Shown here: positions 36,378-45,022 of the stretch, one piece after another
Layout of the letters: every line of letters begins with the position of its first letter
Position numbering within the stretch: position 1 is the stretch's first letter
Assembly (NCBI RefSeq): GCF_003050925.1
Contig: NZ_QAOV01000006.1
Span: 310,001-374,000 of the forward strand
Length of the DNA: 64,000 nt
Source of the DNA: Pseudomonas sp. GV085
GTDB taxonomy: Bacteria; Pseudomonadota; Gammaproteobacteria; Pseudomonadales; Pseudomonadaceae
Direction of reading: 5' to 3'
Program-made: the position numbers and the translations under genes
Notes under the pieces: generated by a model
Database searches by the model: none
Seen by the model: the letters and a program-made list of their open reading frames with translations, nothing else
Told to the model about the DNA's origin: nothing

Positions 36378-37485
36378 AGACCGGTTCTCCGAGAAAGCGC
36401 TGGGGCAGATAAGGTTGTACGGCCAGTGGCGGGGTTTCGTTGAACAGTTGCGCCACCAGTAGATCGGCGGTGCCGGGGGCGGTGGTTACGCCCAGACCTT
36501 CGTGACCGACTGCCAGCCACAAGCCTTGCCGTTGTGGATGTTGGCCCACCAGCGGCAAGCCGTCGGGGCTGGCGGCGCGAAAACCGGTCCAGGCACGGAT
36601 GCCGTTGAGCCGGGCCAGCCCCGGCATGTACTCGGCGGCACGCTTGAGCATTTTCGCGAGCATCCAGCCTTCGACCTGCGGGTCGGTGGTGCCGAATTGC
36701 CGCGAGGCGCCAATGAACAGTTGCCCGGTGGGGCGCGGCTGGATATTGCAGGCGGTCGACGGCCCCGTGGCGTTGTGGGCACTGGTGACGTAACCCAGTT
36801 CCACCAGCGTATGGGTGACGCTGCCGGGGTAGCGGTCAGTGATCAGCAAGTGGCCTTTTTTCGGCTCGATGGGCAATTCCGGGCACAGCTCGTTGGCTTG
36901 AATACCGTTGGCCAACACCACGGCATCGGCACTCAACCAGTGACCATCATCGAGGCAGACGCGGTTGCCATCGACCGCACTGACCCGTGCCCGGCGCTGG
37001 CGGATGTTCGGTGTTTCGAGCATCCATCCGGCCGTCGCCGGGGCGTATAGAATGCCGTCACCATTGATCAGCAAGCCGCCTTCCAGTCCTTCTCTCAGTT
37101 CCGGTTCGCGCTGGCGCAGGGCACTGGCGCCGATCAGTTCGCAAGCCACGCCCTGGGCTTGCAGGTTCAGGAATTTGCTGTGGGCCACCGCCATTTCTTC
37201 GGCATTCGCCGCCAGCCACAGCGTGCCGTTGCAGCGGTAGGCACAGCTATCGGGCAGGTCCGCGCCCAGTTCGCGCCAGCGCTGCAACGAATATTGACTC
37301 AGGGCCAGTTCGGCGGGGTTGTCGTCGAGTACCAGCAAGTGGCCCATGCCGGCGGCCGTGGCGCCGTGCAGGCCGGCGTCCAGCACCAGCACCTGCAAGC
37401 CGCGACGGGCCAGCGCCTGGGCACAGGCGGCGCCGATAATGCCGGCGCCGATCACGATCACATCGGCCACCAGGCCCTCGTTCAT
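36370..37485 (-). CDS. lhpB: D-hydroxyproline dehydrogenase, catalytic FAD subunit (DadA/HcnC-like)
   Basis: DAO-family flavoenzyme of 371 residues. FAD fold [30 protein letters not shown] (9-38), [16 protein letters not shown], and the C-terminal [22 protein letters not shown] close to the flavin. It overlaps lhpA by 4 bases and lhpF by 8. Together with LhpF and LhpE it forms the heteromeric dehydrogenase known from P. aeruginosa, which differs from the single-chain enzyme of P. putida. Acts at or in the cytoplasmic face and probably passes electrons to the respiratory chain. Confidence 0.9.
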   Translation of the reverse strand: MNEGLVADVIVIGAGIIGAACAQALARRGLQVLVLDAGLHGATAAGMGHLLVLDDNPAELALSQYSLQRWRELGADLPDSCAYRCNGTLWLAANAEEMAVAHSKFLNLQAQGVACELIGASALRQREPELREGLEGGLLINGDGILYAPATAGWMLETPNIRQRRARVSAVDGNRVCLDDGHWLSADAVVLANGIQANELCPELPIEPKKGHLLITDRYPGSVTHTLVELGYVTSAHNATGPSTACNIQPRPTGQLFIGASRQFGTTDPQVEGWMLAKMLKRAAEYMPGLARLNGIRAWTGFRAASPDGLPLVGQHPQRQGLWLAVGHEGLGVTTAPGTADLLVAQLFNETPPLAVQPYLPQRFLGEPVYA

Positions 37486-38414
37486 GGGCGGATGCCCCAG
37501 GCGAACGGGTCGTCCTGTTCGATGATCAGGCTCGCCTCGGCACTGATGAACGCGCGACCACGAATGGTCGGCACGATGCGCTCATCCTGCAGTTCGTAGG
37601 ATCCCTCGAACTCGCTGCCGATGACGCTGGCCTGGCGCCAGATCTGCCCCGGTTGCAACTTGTCGTCGGCCGCCAGGCATGCCAGTTTGGCACTGGTGCC
37701 GGTGCCGCAGGGCGAACGGTCATAGGCTTTGCCGGGGCAGAGCACGAAGTTGCGGCTGTCGGCGTGATCGTCATCGGCGAACAACTCGACGTGATCGATC
37801 AAGCCGCCGTCTTCACCGCGAATGCCTTGGGCTTCCAGTGCTTGCTGCACGGCGAAGGTGTAAGCGGTCAGCGCTTCGAGGTTGTCGCCGGCCACCCGCA
37901 GGCCATGCTCGGCGATCAGGAAAAACCAGTTGCCGCCCCAAGCGATATCACCGACTACCTGGCCGATGCCCGGCACCTGCACCGCCAGCGCCTTGCGATA
38001 ACGGTAGGCCGGCACGTTGCGCACGCTCACCGAATGGTCCTCGTGCAGGGTTGCCTGCACCGTGCCCACCGGCGTTTCGATGCTGTGCACGCCGGGGCCG
38101 ATCTTGCCCAGGTGCGCCAACGACGCCACCAGGCCGATGGTGCCGTGGCCGCACATACCCAGATAACCGGTGTTGTTGAAGAAAATCACCCCGGCACAGG
38201 CGCCTGGGTCCACCGGCGTGCAGAGCAGGGCGCCCACCAGTACGTCACTGCCCCGTGGTTCCAGCACGCAGGCGGCGCGCCATTGATCATGCTGTTGGGC
38301 TAATACTTTGCGCCGTTCGGCCATGCTGCCGGTGCCCAGATCAGGAAAGCCGGCGGTCACCAGGCGGGTCGGTTCGCCGCCGGTGTGGGAGTCGATCACT
38401 GAGATGCGTTTCAT
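37482..38414 (-). CDS. lhpA: 4-hydroxyproline 2-epimerase
   Basis: Proline-racemase-family epimerase of 310 residues converting trans-4-hydroxy-L-proline to cis-4-hydroxy-D-proline, the entry step. Both catalytic cysteines are present: Cys88 in GMCGHGTIG and Cys236 in [12 protein letters not shown]-terminus [17 protein letters not shown] is the standard family start, so I use the ATG at 38414, not the longer frame to 38519, although no clear SD precedes it. First gene of lhpABFE-lhpR. It is the only one of three family members in this window with the Cys/Cys pair. Confidence 0.94.
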   Translation of the reverse strand: MKRISVIDSHTGGEPTRLVTAGFPDLGTGSMAERRKVLAQQHDQWRAACVLEPRGSDVLVGALLCTPVDPGACAGVIFFNNTGYLGMCGHGTIGLVASLAHLGKIGPGVHSIETPVGTVQATLHEDHSVSVRNVPAYRYRKALAVQVPGIGQVVGDIAWGGNWFFLIAEHGLRVAGDNLEALTAYTFAVQQALEAQGIRGEDGGLIDHVELFADDDHADSRNFVLCPGKAYDRSPCGTGTSAKLACLAADDKLQPGQIWRQASVIGSEFEGSYELQDERIVPTIRGRAFISAEASLIIEQDDPFAWGIRP

Positions 38415-38528
38415 GGGAGGGCCACGTCCATTCGGTTGAGTGAACGCAAGAGTGGCCCGTGTGGCGGGGTGTCGGCTTGATGGATTTAGTCTGTGTCGAT
38501 GACGAAATCGGCACAGCATCCGCAGCTG

Positions 38529-39200
38529 TCAGTGGGTGTGGGGCAGGTGCTCGAACAGGGTCGTGCAGACGCCGGCAATGTGCTCGTCCAGAAGCTTCAC
38601 CGCCAGGTCCACATCCCCGGCACGGCAGGCCGCCAGGATCTCGCGGTGTTCGTGATCGGCCCGTTCCTTACCGGCCGACAAGCTCATCTGCATGCGTAGA
38701 TAACGCTCTAGCTTGTCGTTGACCGAACGGATCAGACTCACCAGAAACGGTCGCTGCGCCGGCTCGTACAGGCAGGAATGCAGCTCCCAGTTGAGCTCGG
38801 CCCAGCGCCCCACGTCGTCCTCGCCGATGAACTCCTGACAGATGCGCTCGGCACGGGCGAAGGTCTCTTCGGTCATGTTCGGAATGGCCAGGCGTAGAAT
38901 CTTGTCCTCCAGCAACATCCGCACTTCGAACATCTGCGCCAGTTCCGCATCGGAAACACGCGTGACCATCGCCCCGCGATTGCGCTGGAACATCACCAAC
39001 CCTTCGGCCTCCAGCCGCTTGAGGGCTTCGCGCACCGGGATCTTGCTGACATTGAACTGGCGGGCAATGTCGTCCTGGCGGATCGGCTCATCCTCGGCAA
39101 AATGCCCGGCGACAATCGCATCCCGCAGGTGGCGGGTGATGATTTCCGAAGTCGAAGGCGTGTTACCAAGGTCGGGTGCGTTGAGTTTGGTCAGTTTCAC
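38529..39200 (-). CDS. GntR-family regulator (FadR type) of the hydroxyproline locus
   Basis: Regulator of 223 residues: N-terminal winged helix (about 18-85: IITRHLRDAIVAGHFAEDEPIRQDDIARQFNVSKIPVREALKRLEAEGLVMFQRNRGAMV) and C-terminal all-helical FCD ligand domain (about 95-220; metal-type His residues in ELNWELHSCLY and DHEHREIL). ATTTCGTATAC lies 34 bases before its own start and in front of two lhp transcription units, so it probably represses itself and them until a hydroxyproline catabolite binds. It stands 115 bases upstream of lhpA on the same strand. Confidence 0.88.
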   Translation of the reverse strand: MKLTKLNAPDLGNTPSTSEIITRHLRDAIVAGHFAEDEPIRQDDIARQFNVSKIPVREALKRLEAEGLVMFQRNRGAMVTRVSDAELAQMFEVRMLLEDKILRLAIPNMTEETFARAERICQEFIGEDDVGRWAELNWELHSCLYEPAQRPFLVSLIRSVNDKLERYLRMQMSLSAGKERADHEHREILAACRAGDVDLAVKLLDEHIAGVCTTLFEHLPHTH

Positions 39201-39233
39201 GGCGGCGGTCGTTTGGAATGAGATAGCGCTAGG

Positions 39234-39244
39234 GTATACGAAAT
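39234..39244. promoter_or_regulatory. Operator copy 3 upstream of the GntR gene
   Basis: On the minus strand ATTTCGTATAC, then CC, so only the left half of the longer palindrome is kept. Same core as at 27491 and 33423. The weaker site suits autoregulation by the GntR protein. Confidence 0.7.
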
Positions 39245-39441
39245 TCTTTTACTGATCTTCCCCGGTTCGACGTGGATGCACCCGATGTCGGTCATGCAAC
39301 CCGCGACAACAAATCGGGCATCTGCCAAGGCGCCCGTTTTCATTCAGGCCTGCGCCGAGCCCACTTCACCGTTTGCCATGGTTTTACGCTGGACGGATTG
39401 GGCCGGTGCATAGCCGATCAGGCAGCCAATCTGGCTCTGTC

Positions 39442-39477
39442 AGTGACCTAACGCGAGCGTCACTGAGTTTAGGTCTA
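39442..39477. other. Interlaced inverted repeats with possible pseudoknot fold
   Basis: Two inverted repeats overlap: TCAGTGAC (39442-39449) with GTCACTGA (39461-39468), and GACCTAA (39447-39453) with TTAGGTC (39471-39477). The order A-B-A'-B' is that of an H-type pseudoknot, or of two hairpins that exclude each other since they share GAC. It lies in the gene-poor stretch 39245-39937, which otherwise holds only dispersed repeats. A small ORF across it (39373-39597) is not convincing. Confidence 0.5.
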
Positions 39478-39593
39478 GGAGGGCTCTCATGGTCCGCACT
39501 CATGGTTGGGGGGCATCCTTTTTTGAGAAGGAGAAAGCTGCCCAAAATATGGTTCTTCACGGAGTTCCGGGGAACACATATAACGAAATATCT

Positions 39594-39699
39594 GTAGGGG
39601 CTGCCGAACCTTTGGCAGCTCCTACATGGGTCCGCTGCGACCGTCATTTTGCGCGTATACGCAAAACCCGTAGGAGCTGCCGCAGGCTGCGATCTTTTG
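39594..39699. repeat. Cluster of GCAGCTCC-type repeat units
   Basis: A short hairpin GTAGGGGCTGCCGA/TGGCAGCTCCTAC (39594-39625) and a further same-class unit GTAGGAGCTGCCGCAGGCTG with CGATCTTTTGA (39670-39700). These are single and diverged versions of the repeat at 1931-2005. Confidence 0.75.
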
Positions 39700-39812
39700 A
39701 CTTTTAATGCCTGCGCAACCACTCGATAAACAGCGCAAATGCTCACGATAGCGGTGGGGATATGGTTGCTTTTGCCCTGGCGCACGTAAAAAAAGCGTGG
39801 GCACGCTCCATT

Positions 39813-39912
39813 TGTAGGAGCTGGCTCGCCAGCGATGGTCGATAACGATAACGCGTGTGAACCGGATAAACGCGGCGTACTTGAGTCCATCGCCAGCAAG
39901 CTGGCACCTACA
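39813..39912. repeat. Repeat pair with GCTGGCTCGCCAGCGATGG core
   Basis: TGTAGGAGCTGGCTCGCCAG from 39813 faces CCATCGCCAGCAAGCTGGCA with CCTACA ending at 39912. It is a third variant of the REP family in this window, where the core is GCTGGC rather than GCGAGC. It precedes the terminator of the APC gene. Confidence 0.8.
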
Positions 39913-39937
39913 GTTTCCCGGGATTGCGTGAAGAACC

Positions 39938-39971
39938 AAAAAAAAGCCGGGGTCGGTTGCCCGAGCCCCGC
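39938..39971 (-). terminator. Rho-independent terminator after the APC permease gene
   Basis: On the minus strand CGGGGCTCGG, loop GCAA, CCGACCCCGG with a one-base bulge, followed by a run of eight T. About 35 bases after the permease stop codon. Confidence 0.82.
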
Positions 39972-40004
39972 GCTGTCAATCGATGCAATACCTGCGTTAT
40001 AGCC

Positions 40005-41477
40005 TCAAATACTCGGGCTGGACTGCCCCTGCAGGGGCTCTTTGGGCATGTTGAGCATCAGCATCTGAATCAGCCCCAACGCAACGATGACGACAATCGA
40101 AACCAGGATCAGGTAGTTGCTCAGCCATCCTGCTTCCGGCGTGCGCGGCCACATCAGGTTGATGATGGAGGCAATGCCGAAAACCAGCGCAATCACTTTA
40201 ACCACAAGGCCCGCAGATCCCAGCTTGAAATCCCCATCGGCACGCCACCCGCGAAGACTGGCCAGCAACGATGCGATCACTACCATCTGGAAGGACACAT
40301 AGACGCCGGTTGTTGCGAAGCTGATGATTTGAGTGGCTGCGTTACTGGACACGAAACCAATCGACAATATCAGGATGGTCAATGTGGCAGTGACCCAGAG
40401 GGCAGTGATAGGCAGGCGACGAGGACCTTTAAGCGTGCCTAGCAGACTGGCCCCGACAATCATCTTGTCCCGACCCAGGGAGAAAAGCAGTCGGCTGGTA
40501 GACGCAATCACCGAGGTGACCGCACTGATAACCACGGCCAGCAGGCAGACCAGCGTTATCTTCATTCCCACCGGGCCCATGACTTGCAGAACCGCAGCGC
40601 CTGCCGGGTCGGCCAAGGTTCCATCCACTGCGCTTTGCATGTCCGGCAGTGCGAACAACAAGCCCAAGGTCATCAGCAGTGCAGAACCACCGCCGCAGAT
40701 GATGGTCATCAACATTGCACGAGGTACTGCTTTCGAGGCACCACTGACTTCTTCGGCCAAGTCCCCACAGGCTTCGAATCCGTAGAAAATCCAGACGCCG
40801 ATCAGGCTCGCGAAGAACAGTGCAGAGGTGTAGTTACCTTCGCCACGACCGAAGCTGTCCAACAGCACCGACACCGGTTGCACGTGACCAAATACCAGCA
40901 TGTATCCGCCACAGATGGCCAGCCCGATCAAACCTGCCCACACTCCGATTTCAGTGGTGCGAGCCAGTATCCTGGTGCCTGCGAAGTTAGCCAGAATGGC
41001 GATCAGCGCAATGGAAATACCGGCTATGGCGTTGAATTCCGGTGATGGCTGCACACCCAGAAGTACCGACAGAAAGGGTGCGCCGCCGGCCGAGATGCCA
41101 GCGCCTGTGCCAATCAGTGCAAACAGGTAGATCCAGGCCGTCAGGAACCCCCAGCGTTGTCCGCCCAAGCGTCGGGCCCATTGGTAGATGCCGCCGGCGA
41201 TTGGATAAGCGGAGGCGGCCTCGGCGAAAACCAGGCAAACGAACAGCTGGCCCAGCAAAACGACAAGCATGGTCCAGAAGAAGGGCGGGCCCACGGCGAC
41301 CAATGCGGTAGCAAAGAGCGCGAACATCCCCGCCATGGGGCTCATGTAGGAATAGCCCAGCGAAAAGTCGGCAAACAGCCCGAGTACGCGATTGAATTCG
41401 GGACGATAACCCAAGGCCAGAAGGCGGGCGTCCTCACTTGCGTCTTTCCCTGAACTGGTTTCAGTGTGCTTTGACAT
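40005..41477 (-). CDS. APC-superfamily amino acid/amine permease
   Basis: Inner-membrane transporter of 490 residues with about 12 segments. Signatures of the amino acid/choline transporter branch: GLFADFSLGYSYMSPMAGMFALFATAL in TM1-2, FAEAASAYPIAGGIYQWARRLGG, WIFYGFEACGDLAEEVSGASKAVPRAM and VIASTSRLLFSLGRDKM. GAGGGGAG stands 6 bases before the ATG. It is last in a minus-strand group with two dehydrogenases and a GntR regulator and has its own terminator. Substrate unknown; an amine, amino acid or betaine is likely for the family. Confidence 0.88.
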   Translation of the reverse strand: MSKHTETSSGKDASEDARLLALGYRPEFNRVLGLFADFSLGYSYMSPMAGMFALFATALVAVGPPFFWTMLVVLLGQLFVCLVFAEAASAYPIAGGIYQWARRLGGQRWGFLTAWIYLFALIGTGAGISAGGAPFLSVLLGVQPSPEFNAIAGISIALIAILANFAGTRILARTTEIGVWAGLIGLAICGGYMLVFGHVQPVSVLLDSFGRGEGNYTSALFFASLIGVWIFYGFEACGDLAEEVSGASKAVPRAMLMTIICGGGSALLMTLGLLFALPDMQSAVDGTLADPAGAAVLQVMGPVGMKITLVCLLAVVISAVTSVIASTSRLLFSLGRDKMIVGASLLGTLKGPRRLPITALWVTATLTILILSIGFVSSNAATQIISFATTGVYVSFQMVVIASLLASLRGWRADGDFKLGSAGLVVKVIALVFGIASIINLMWPRTPEAGWLSNYLILVSIVVIVALGLIQMLMLNMPKEPLQGQSSPSI

Positions 41478-41521
41478 TTTGAACTCCCCTCATTTTTTAT
41501 AATGCCGTGGGCGAAGCTGAT

Positions 41522-42298
41522 TCAGCCTTTCGAAGCCCAACCGTTGTCGACATAGAGAGCGGCGCCGTTGACGAAGCTGGCTTCATCGGACAATAAAAAA
41601 AGTGCCGCGGCGGCCGCTTCTTCGGCCTCGCAGATTCGGACTTGGGTGGCTGACAAGCCGGCTTCTTCCCAGGTTTGGCCTTGGGCATCGAGTTGGTCGA
41701 GTTCACGCAAGCCGTGGGCAGTGCGCACAAAACCTGGACAAATGGCATTGCAGCGAATGCCATGTTCGCGGTATTCCGCAGAGATCGAGCGGGCCAATTG
41801 CAGCACGGCGCCCTTGGTCATGCAGTACGCACTCTCCAGAGCGAAACCCTTTTCCCCGCCGATCGACGACGTAATCACGATGCTGCCTTTGCCTCTTTTC
41901 AGCATCCCTGGCAGCACCGCTTTGCAGGTAACAAAGGCGGATCGGGTATTGATCGCCATCAAGCTGTCATATTCTTCGAGCGTGGTTTCATGAAGTGCTT
42001 TAACGACGATGGTGCCCGCATGATTGAAGAGGGCGTCGATCCAGCCCAACGCTGAGGTAGCCGCCTCGATGGCCGCAATGAGTTTCGGCGCATCACTCAC
42101 GTCTGCCTGGAAAAACGTTGCCCGCCCGCCCAGAGCGTTGATCGTTTCGGCTACCTCCATGCCAGCAACCGGATCCCGGTCGATGATGGCGAGGTTCGCC
42201 CCCTGTTTTGCAAACAGCATGGCTGCTGCTCGGCCAATACCTCCTGCGCCCCCGGTGATAAGTACGTTTTGATTGTCCAATCTGGGTTTGTTTGCCAT
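41522..42298 (-). CDS. Short-chain dehydrogenase/reductase 1
   Basis: Classical SDR of 258 residues. NAD(P) motif TGGAGGIG (15-22), Asp after beta-2 (IIDRD) favouring NAD, NHAG in place of the usual NNAG, catalytic Ser in VITSSIGG and YxxxK as YCMTK. Paralogue of the SDR at 43211; both share NHAG, the GMLKRG segment and a CPxFVRT(x)HG segment after the active site. It lies 45 bases upstream of the APC permease. The substrate is unknown; the pair suggests two alcohol oxidations, or two stereoisomers, in one pathway. Confidence 0.88.
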   Translation of the reverse strand: MANKPRLDNQNVLITGGAGGIGRAAAMLFAKQGANLAIIDRDPVAGMEVAETINALGGRATFFQADVSDAPKLIAAIEAATSALGWIDALFNHAGTIVVKALHETTLEEYDSLMAINTRSAFVTCKAVLPGMLKRGKGSIVITSSIGGEKGFALESAYCMTKGAVLQLARSISAEYREHGIRCNAICPGFVRTAHGLRELDQLDAQGQTWEEAGLSATQVRICEAEEAAAAALFLLSDEASFVNGAALYVDNGWASKG

Positions 42299-42505
42299 CT
42301 AGCGCATGCCTCTGTTGTTATAAGTTCTGGTCTAAAGGTATTTAATAAATACCAATAGACCACGGCGAAAAAAGGCTGTCAAACGCCGTCAGTAGCCATG
42401 TCGCGATCAGGTATCCAAGGCTGCTGCACCTACCTGGTGCGGCAGTGCAAGAGACTGAATATAAAAGGAAATTATGGGGAAACGCTAAAAGTGCGTCGTT
42501 GCCGC

Positions 42506-43207
42506 TCAGGCAAAACCGACAATGTCACGAAGACGGATTCGATCCGTTGTGATGAGCTCGCGTGCTGCTCGTTCGGCTTCGTCGCCTTGCCGATTTCGGA
42601 TGGATTCGAGCAACAGCTGAGCCGCTTCGATGTTCAAGTTGCGCTTGCTGCGATCCTGCGTTAAGTCCGGAAGCACGAAAAGCGCAACCAGGGCGTCTTC
42701 GATTGACTTGTACAGAAGCGGATTGTGCGATGCGGCGCCAAGCGCCAGATGAAACATCGACTCGGCACGGCGCAGGGTGGCGGAGTTGTCTGCGCACTTT
42801 ATCGAGCTGAAGGCCGATTCAAGCGCTGCGATATCCGTGGGGGTGCGGCGCACGGCAGCATGGCGAGCGGCCTGAGGCTCATTGGCTTCTCGAAACTCCA
42901 GAACCCGCATCACCATGGATGGATCTCGACTGATGCGTCGAGAGGACAACTCTCGCAGCGCGTCGATCTCGTTAAGGAAGACACCCCCGCGCGCGCCTCG
43001 GCGCACCACAAAGTAGTCTTCGGTTTCCATGACCCGCAGTGCTTCGCGCAGCGTCACCCGAGACACGCCCAATTGAATGGCGAGAGCCCGTTCGGGTGGC
43101 AACTGCTCACCCGGGAGCAGCAGCCCGAGATGAACATGGCGGCGCAGTGCTTCGACGGTCAATCCGTAGGCTGATTGCTGTTCGACTGGTTGAAGACCCC
43201 AAAGCAT
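42506..43207 (-). CDS. GntR-family regulator (FadR type)
   Basis: Regulator of 233 residues: winged helix at the N-terminus (LTVEALRRHVHLGLLLPGEQLPPERALAIQLGVSRVTLREALRVMETEDYFVVRRGARGGVFL, about 16-78) and an FCD ligand-binding domain (about 95-220; FREANEPQAARHAA, SMFHLALGAASHNPLL). Its ATG stands 3 bases after the stop of the SDR gene at 43211, so it is co-transcribed. A 207-base gap follows before SDR 1 and probably holds a promoter under its control. The ligand is unknown. Confidence 0.88.
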   Translation of the reverse strand: MLWGLQPVEQQSAYGLTVEALRRHVHLGLLLPGEQLPPERALAIQLGVSRVTLREALRVMETEDYFVVRRGARGGVFLNEIDALRELSSRRISRDPSMVMRVLEFREANEPQAARHAAVRRTPTDIAALESAFSSIKCADNSATLRRAESMFHLALGAASHNPLLYKSIEDALVALFVLPDLTQDRSKRNLNIEAAQLLLESIRNRQGDEAERAARELITTDRIRLRDIVGFA

Positions 43208-43210
43208 CTG

Positions 43211-43987
43211 TCAAACCGCCGTAAACGTATTGTCCACGAAAATTTCAGCGCCGTTGATGAAGCTGGATTCTTCACTGGCCAGGAACAAGGCGACATTGGC
43301 AACTTCTTCAGGTTCGCAGATTCTGCCCTGCATGATGTTCACATCCTGTTCGGAAGCAAAAATGCCATAAGCGCGCAATTGGGCAATTTCATGCTCGCCA
43401 TGGCGCGTGCGAACAAAGCTTGGGCAAATTGTGTTGCTGCGAATGCCCTTGTCGCGGTATTCGACCGCAATCGCCCGGGCCAATTGGTGCATGGCGGACT
43501 TCGAGGCGCAGTACAGGGATTCAAGGTGAGTGGCAGCGCGCACGGCAGAGGAACTGGTGCTGATAAGAACGCCGTAACCCCGTTTCAGCATGCCCGGCAG
43601 CACAAGTCGGGTCATGAGGAATGCGCTTTTGGCGTTGTTCTCCATCATCTCGTCCCACTCCTCGATGCTGAATTCAAGGAAAGGTTTCACGATGATGATG
43701 CCGGCATGATTGAACAGAATATCGATGCAGCCGAACTGCTCGATCGTGGCTTTTACGGCGAACTCCGCTTCATCGGCTTTGGACACATCGGCGCAAACGA
43801 AGAACGCGCTAAACCCTTGCGAGTTAAGTTCCTGTTCCAGCTTGCGACCGGCTTCCACATCGCGATCGACAATGGACACCTTGGCAGATTCGCGCGCAAA
43901 CAATCGGGCAGAGGCTGCCCCTGCGCCGTTGGCGCCGCCAGAGATAATTGCTACGCGACCGGCGAGTCGACCTTGAGGGGAGGGCAT
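43211..43987 (-). CDS. Short-chain dehydrogenase/reductase 2
   Basis: Classical SDR of 258 residues: SGGANGAG nucleotide motif (16-23), Asp in IVDRD, NHAG, catalytic Ser region STSSSAV and YCASK. Same length as SDR 1 and clearly related to it, so an old duplication around the GntR gene is likely. It may form one operon with the cupin gene upstream (gap 187 bases, no gene in it). Products and substrate are unknown. Confidence 0.88.
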   Translation of the reverse strand: MPSPQGRLAGRVAIISGGANGAGAASARLFARESAKVSIVDRDVEAGRKLEQELNSQGFSAFFVCADVSKADEAEFAVKATIEQFGCIDILFNHAGIIIVKPFLEFSIEEWDEMMENNAKSAFLMTRLVLPGMLKRGYGVLISTSSSAVRAATHLESLYCASKSAMHQLARAIAVEYRDKGIRSNTICPSFVRTRHGEHEIAQLRAYGIFASEQDVNIMQGRICEPEEVANVALFLASEESSFINGAEIFVDNTFTAV

Positions 43988-44174
43988 GCATCACCGCCTT
44001 GGAGGATGGAGCGAGCCATGGTACGCGCGGGCTGATAGACGATCAATACAAGCTTGGGTTACCTCGGGCTTTCGAGCTGCATGGCGTTTAGGACGACGTC
44101 AAAGGGATGCATGGTGATCTCGGACGATTGGTTATAAATCCCATACTCCAGGCGACAGCGTCATGAATGCTGAA

Positions 44175-44882
44175 TTACGACCGCTCTGATCGTCCGCCAG
44201 GGAACACCAGATCCGCTGAAGTTTTGCGTTCACGAATGGGCTGTGACAACTCGTTTATCAGTCCCCATAGTGCTAGCAGCGGCTTGTGGGTAGACCTCAT
44301 TGAATGGACCGCCGATGACGGGTTGAACACCACACCGCCAGGCCCCGGACTCCACCATCCGACATCTTCCCGGTACCAATCGCCTTCTGATAAAACGACG
44401 TAGAACTCTGCAGGGGGATGCGTATGGAACGGGTAGCACACGTTGGGCGCCATCACAGCCAGACCCACTGTCATCGTTGAGCATTCGAACAGAGCGCCTT
44501 CTCCGAGAATCAATGCATGCCGATGTTTTTCTTCAAAGCCGGCATCATCCCCTTCAGTAGCGAATCGCTTTATCCAACGGCTATTGCGTAGAAGGGGTTC
44601 AAGCGCTGTTAGCAGAGTCTTGAAGTCACGCTCAATTCTGGGCGCGTCAGACAACGCCTGTGAGACCGTGGAGTGCAAGGACGAGGGCAGGGGATTGCCC
44701 TTGAAGGGAGGCAGGCCGACGTTCAAGTGGGCATCAGCCAAGGAGCGAACACAGGCTTCAGTATCCCCGCCGTCGATCCCGCAAAGTGGGGACTGACGGG
44801 CAAGGATTCGCAGGAGTGCCTCCCGCATGATGACTCCATGCATCAGGAGTTCTTGCTCCGACACATTGCAGTTGAATTGCAT
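44175..44882 (-). CDS. Cupin protein of the DMSP lyase (DddL/DddQ) family
   Basis: Protein of 235 residues with a helical N-terminal part and one C-terminal cupin. Metal ligands fit DddQ-type lyases: His153, His155 (YPFHTHPPAEFY), Glu159, the candidate catalytic Tyr161, and His193 (SSAVHSMRS), with the GPGGVVFNPS turn. DMSP lyases cleave dimethylsulfoniopropionate to dimethyl sulfide and acrylate; some relatives lack that activity. GAGAGG lies 9 bases before the ATG. In this betaine-rich neighbourhood (ProXWV, GbdR-like regulator) a DMSP or betaine-like substrate is reasonable, but lyase activity is unproven. Confidence 0.72.
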   Translation of the reverse strand: MQFNCNVSEQELLMHGVIMREALLRILARQSPLCGIDGGDTEACVRSLADAHLNVGLPPFKGNPLPSSLHSTVSQALSDAPRIERDFKTLLTALEPLLRNSRWIKRFATEGDDAGFEEKHRHALILGEGALFECSTMTVGLAVMAPNVCYPFHTHPPAEFYVVLSEGDWYREDVGWWSPGPGGVVFNPSSAVHSMRSTHKPLLALWGLINELSQPIRERKTSADLVFPGGRSERS

Positions 44883-45022
44883 AGCCCTTTACCTCTCGAA
44901 TAGACAGCGCGGGTCGCCGTGGGAAACGCCTTTGATTTACCAAGGCTTGGGCACCTTACTCACGGCCAGCGAGCAGCTCTTTCATACAGGGTGTTTCCCT
45001 TGCCGCGCTAGAAAAGATTCGG

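Noticed and set aside
39373..39597. 74-codon plus-strand ORF
   Set aside because: Begins in non-coding DNA and crosses the interlaced repeats; no SD and no family resemblance.
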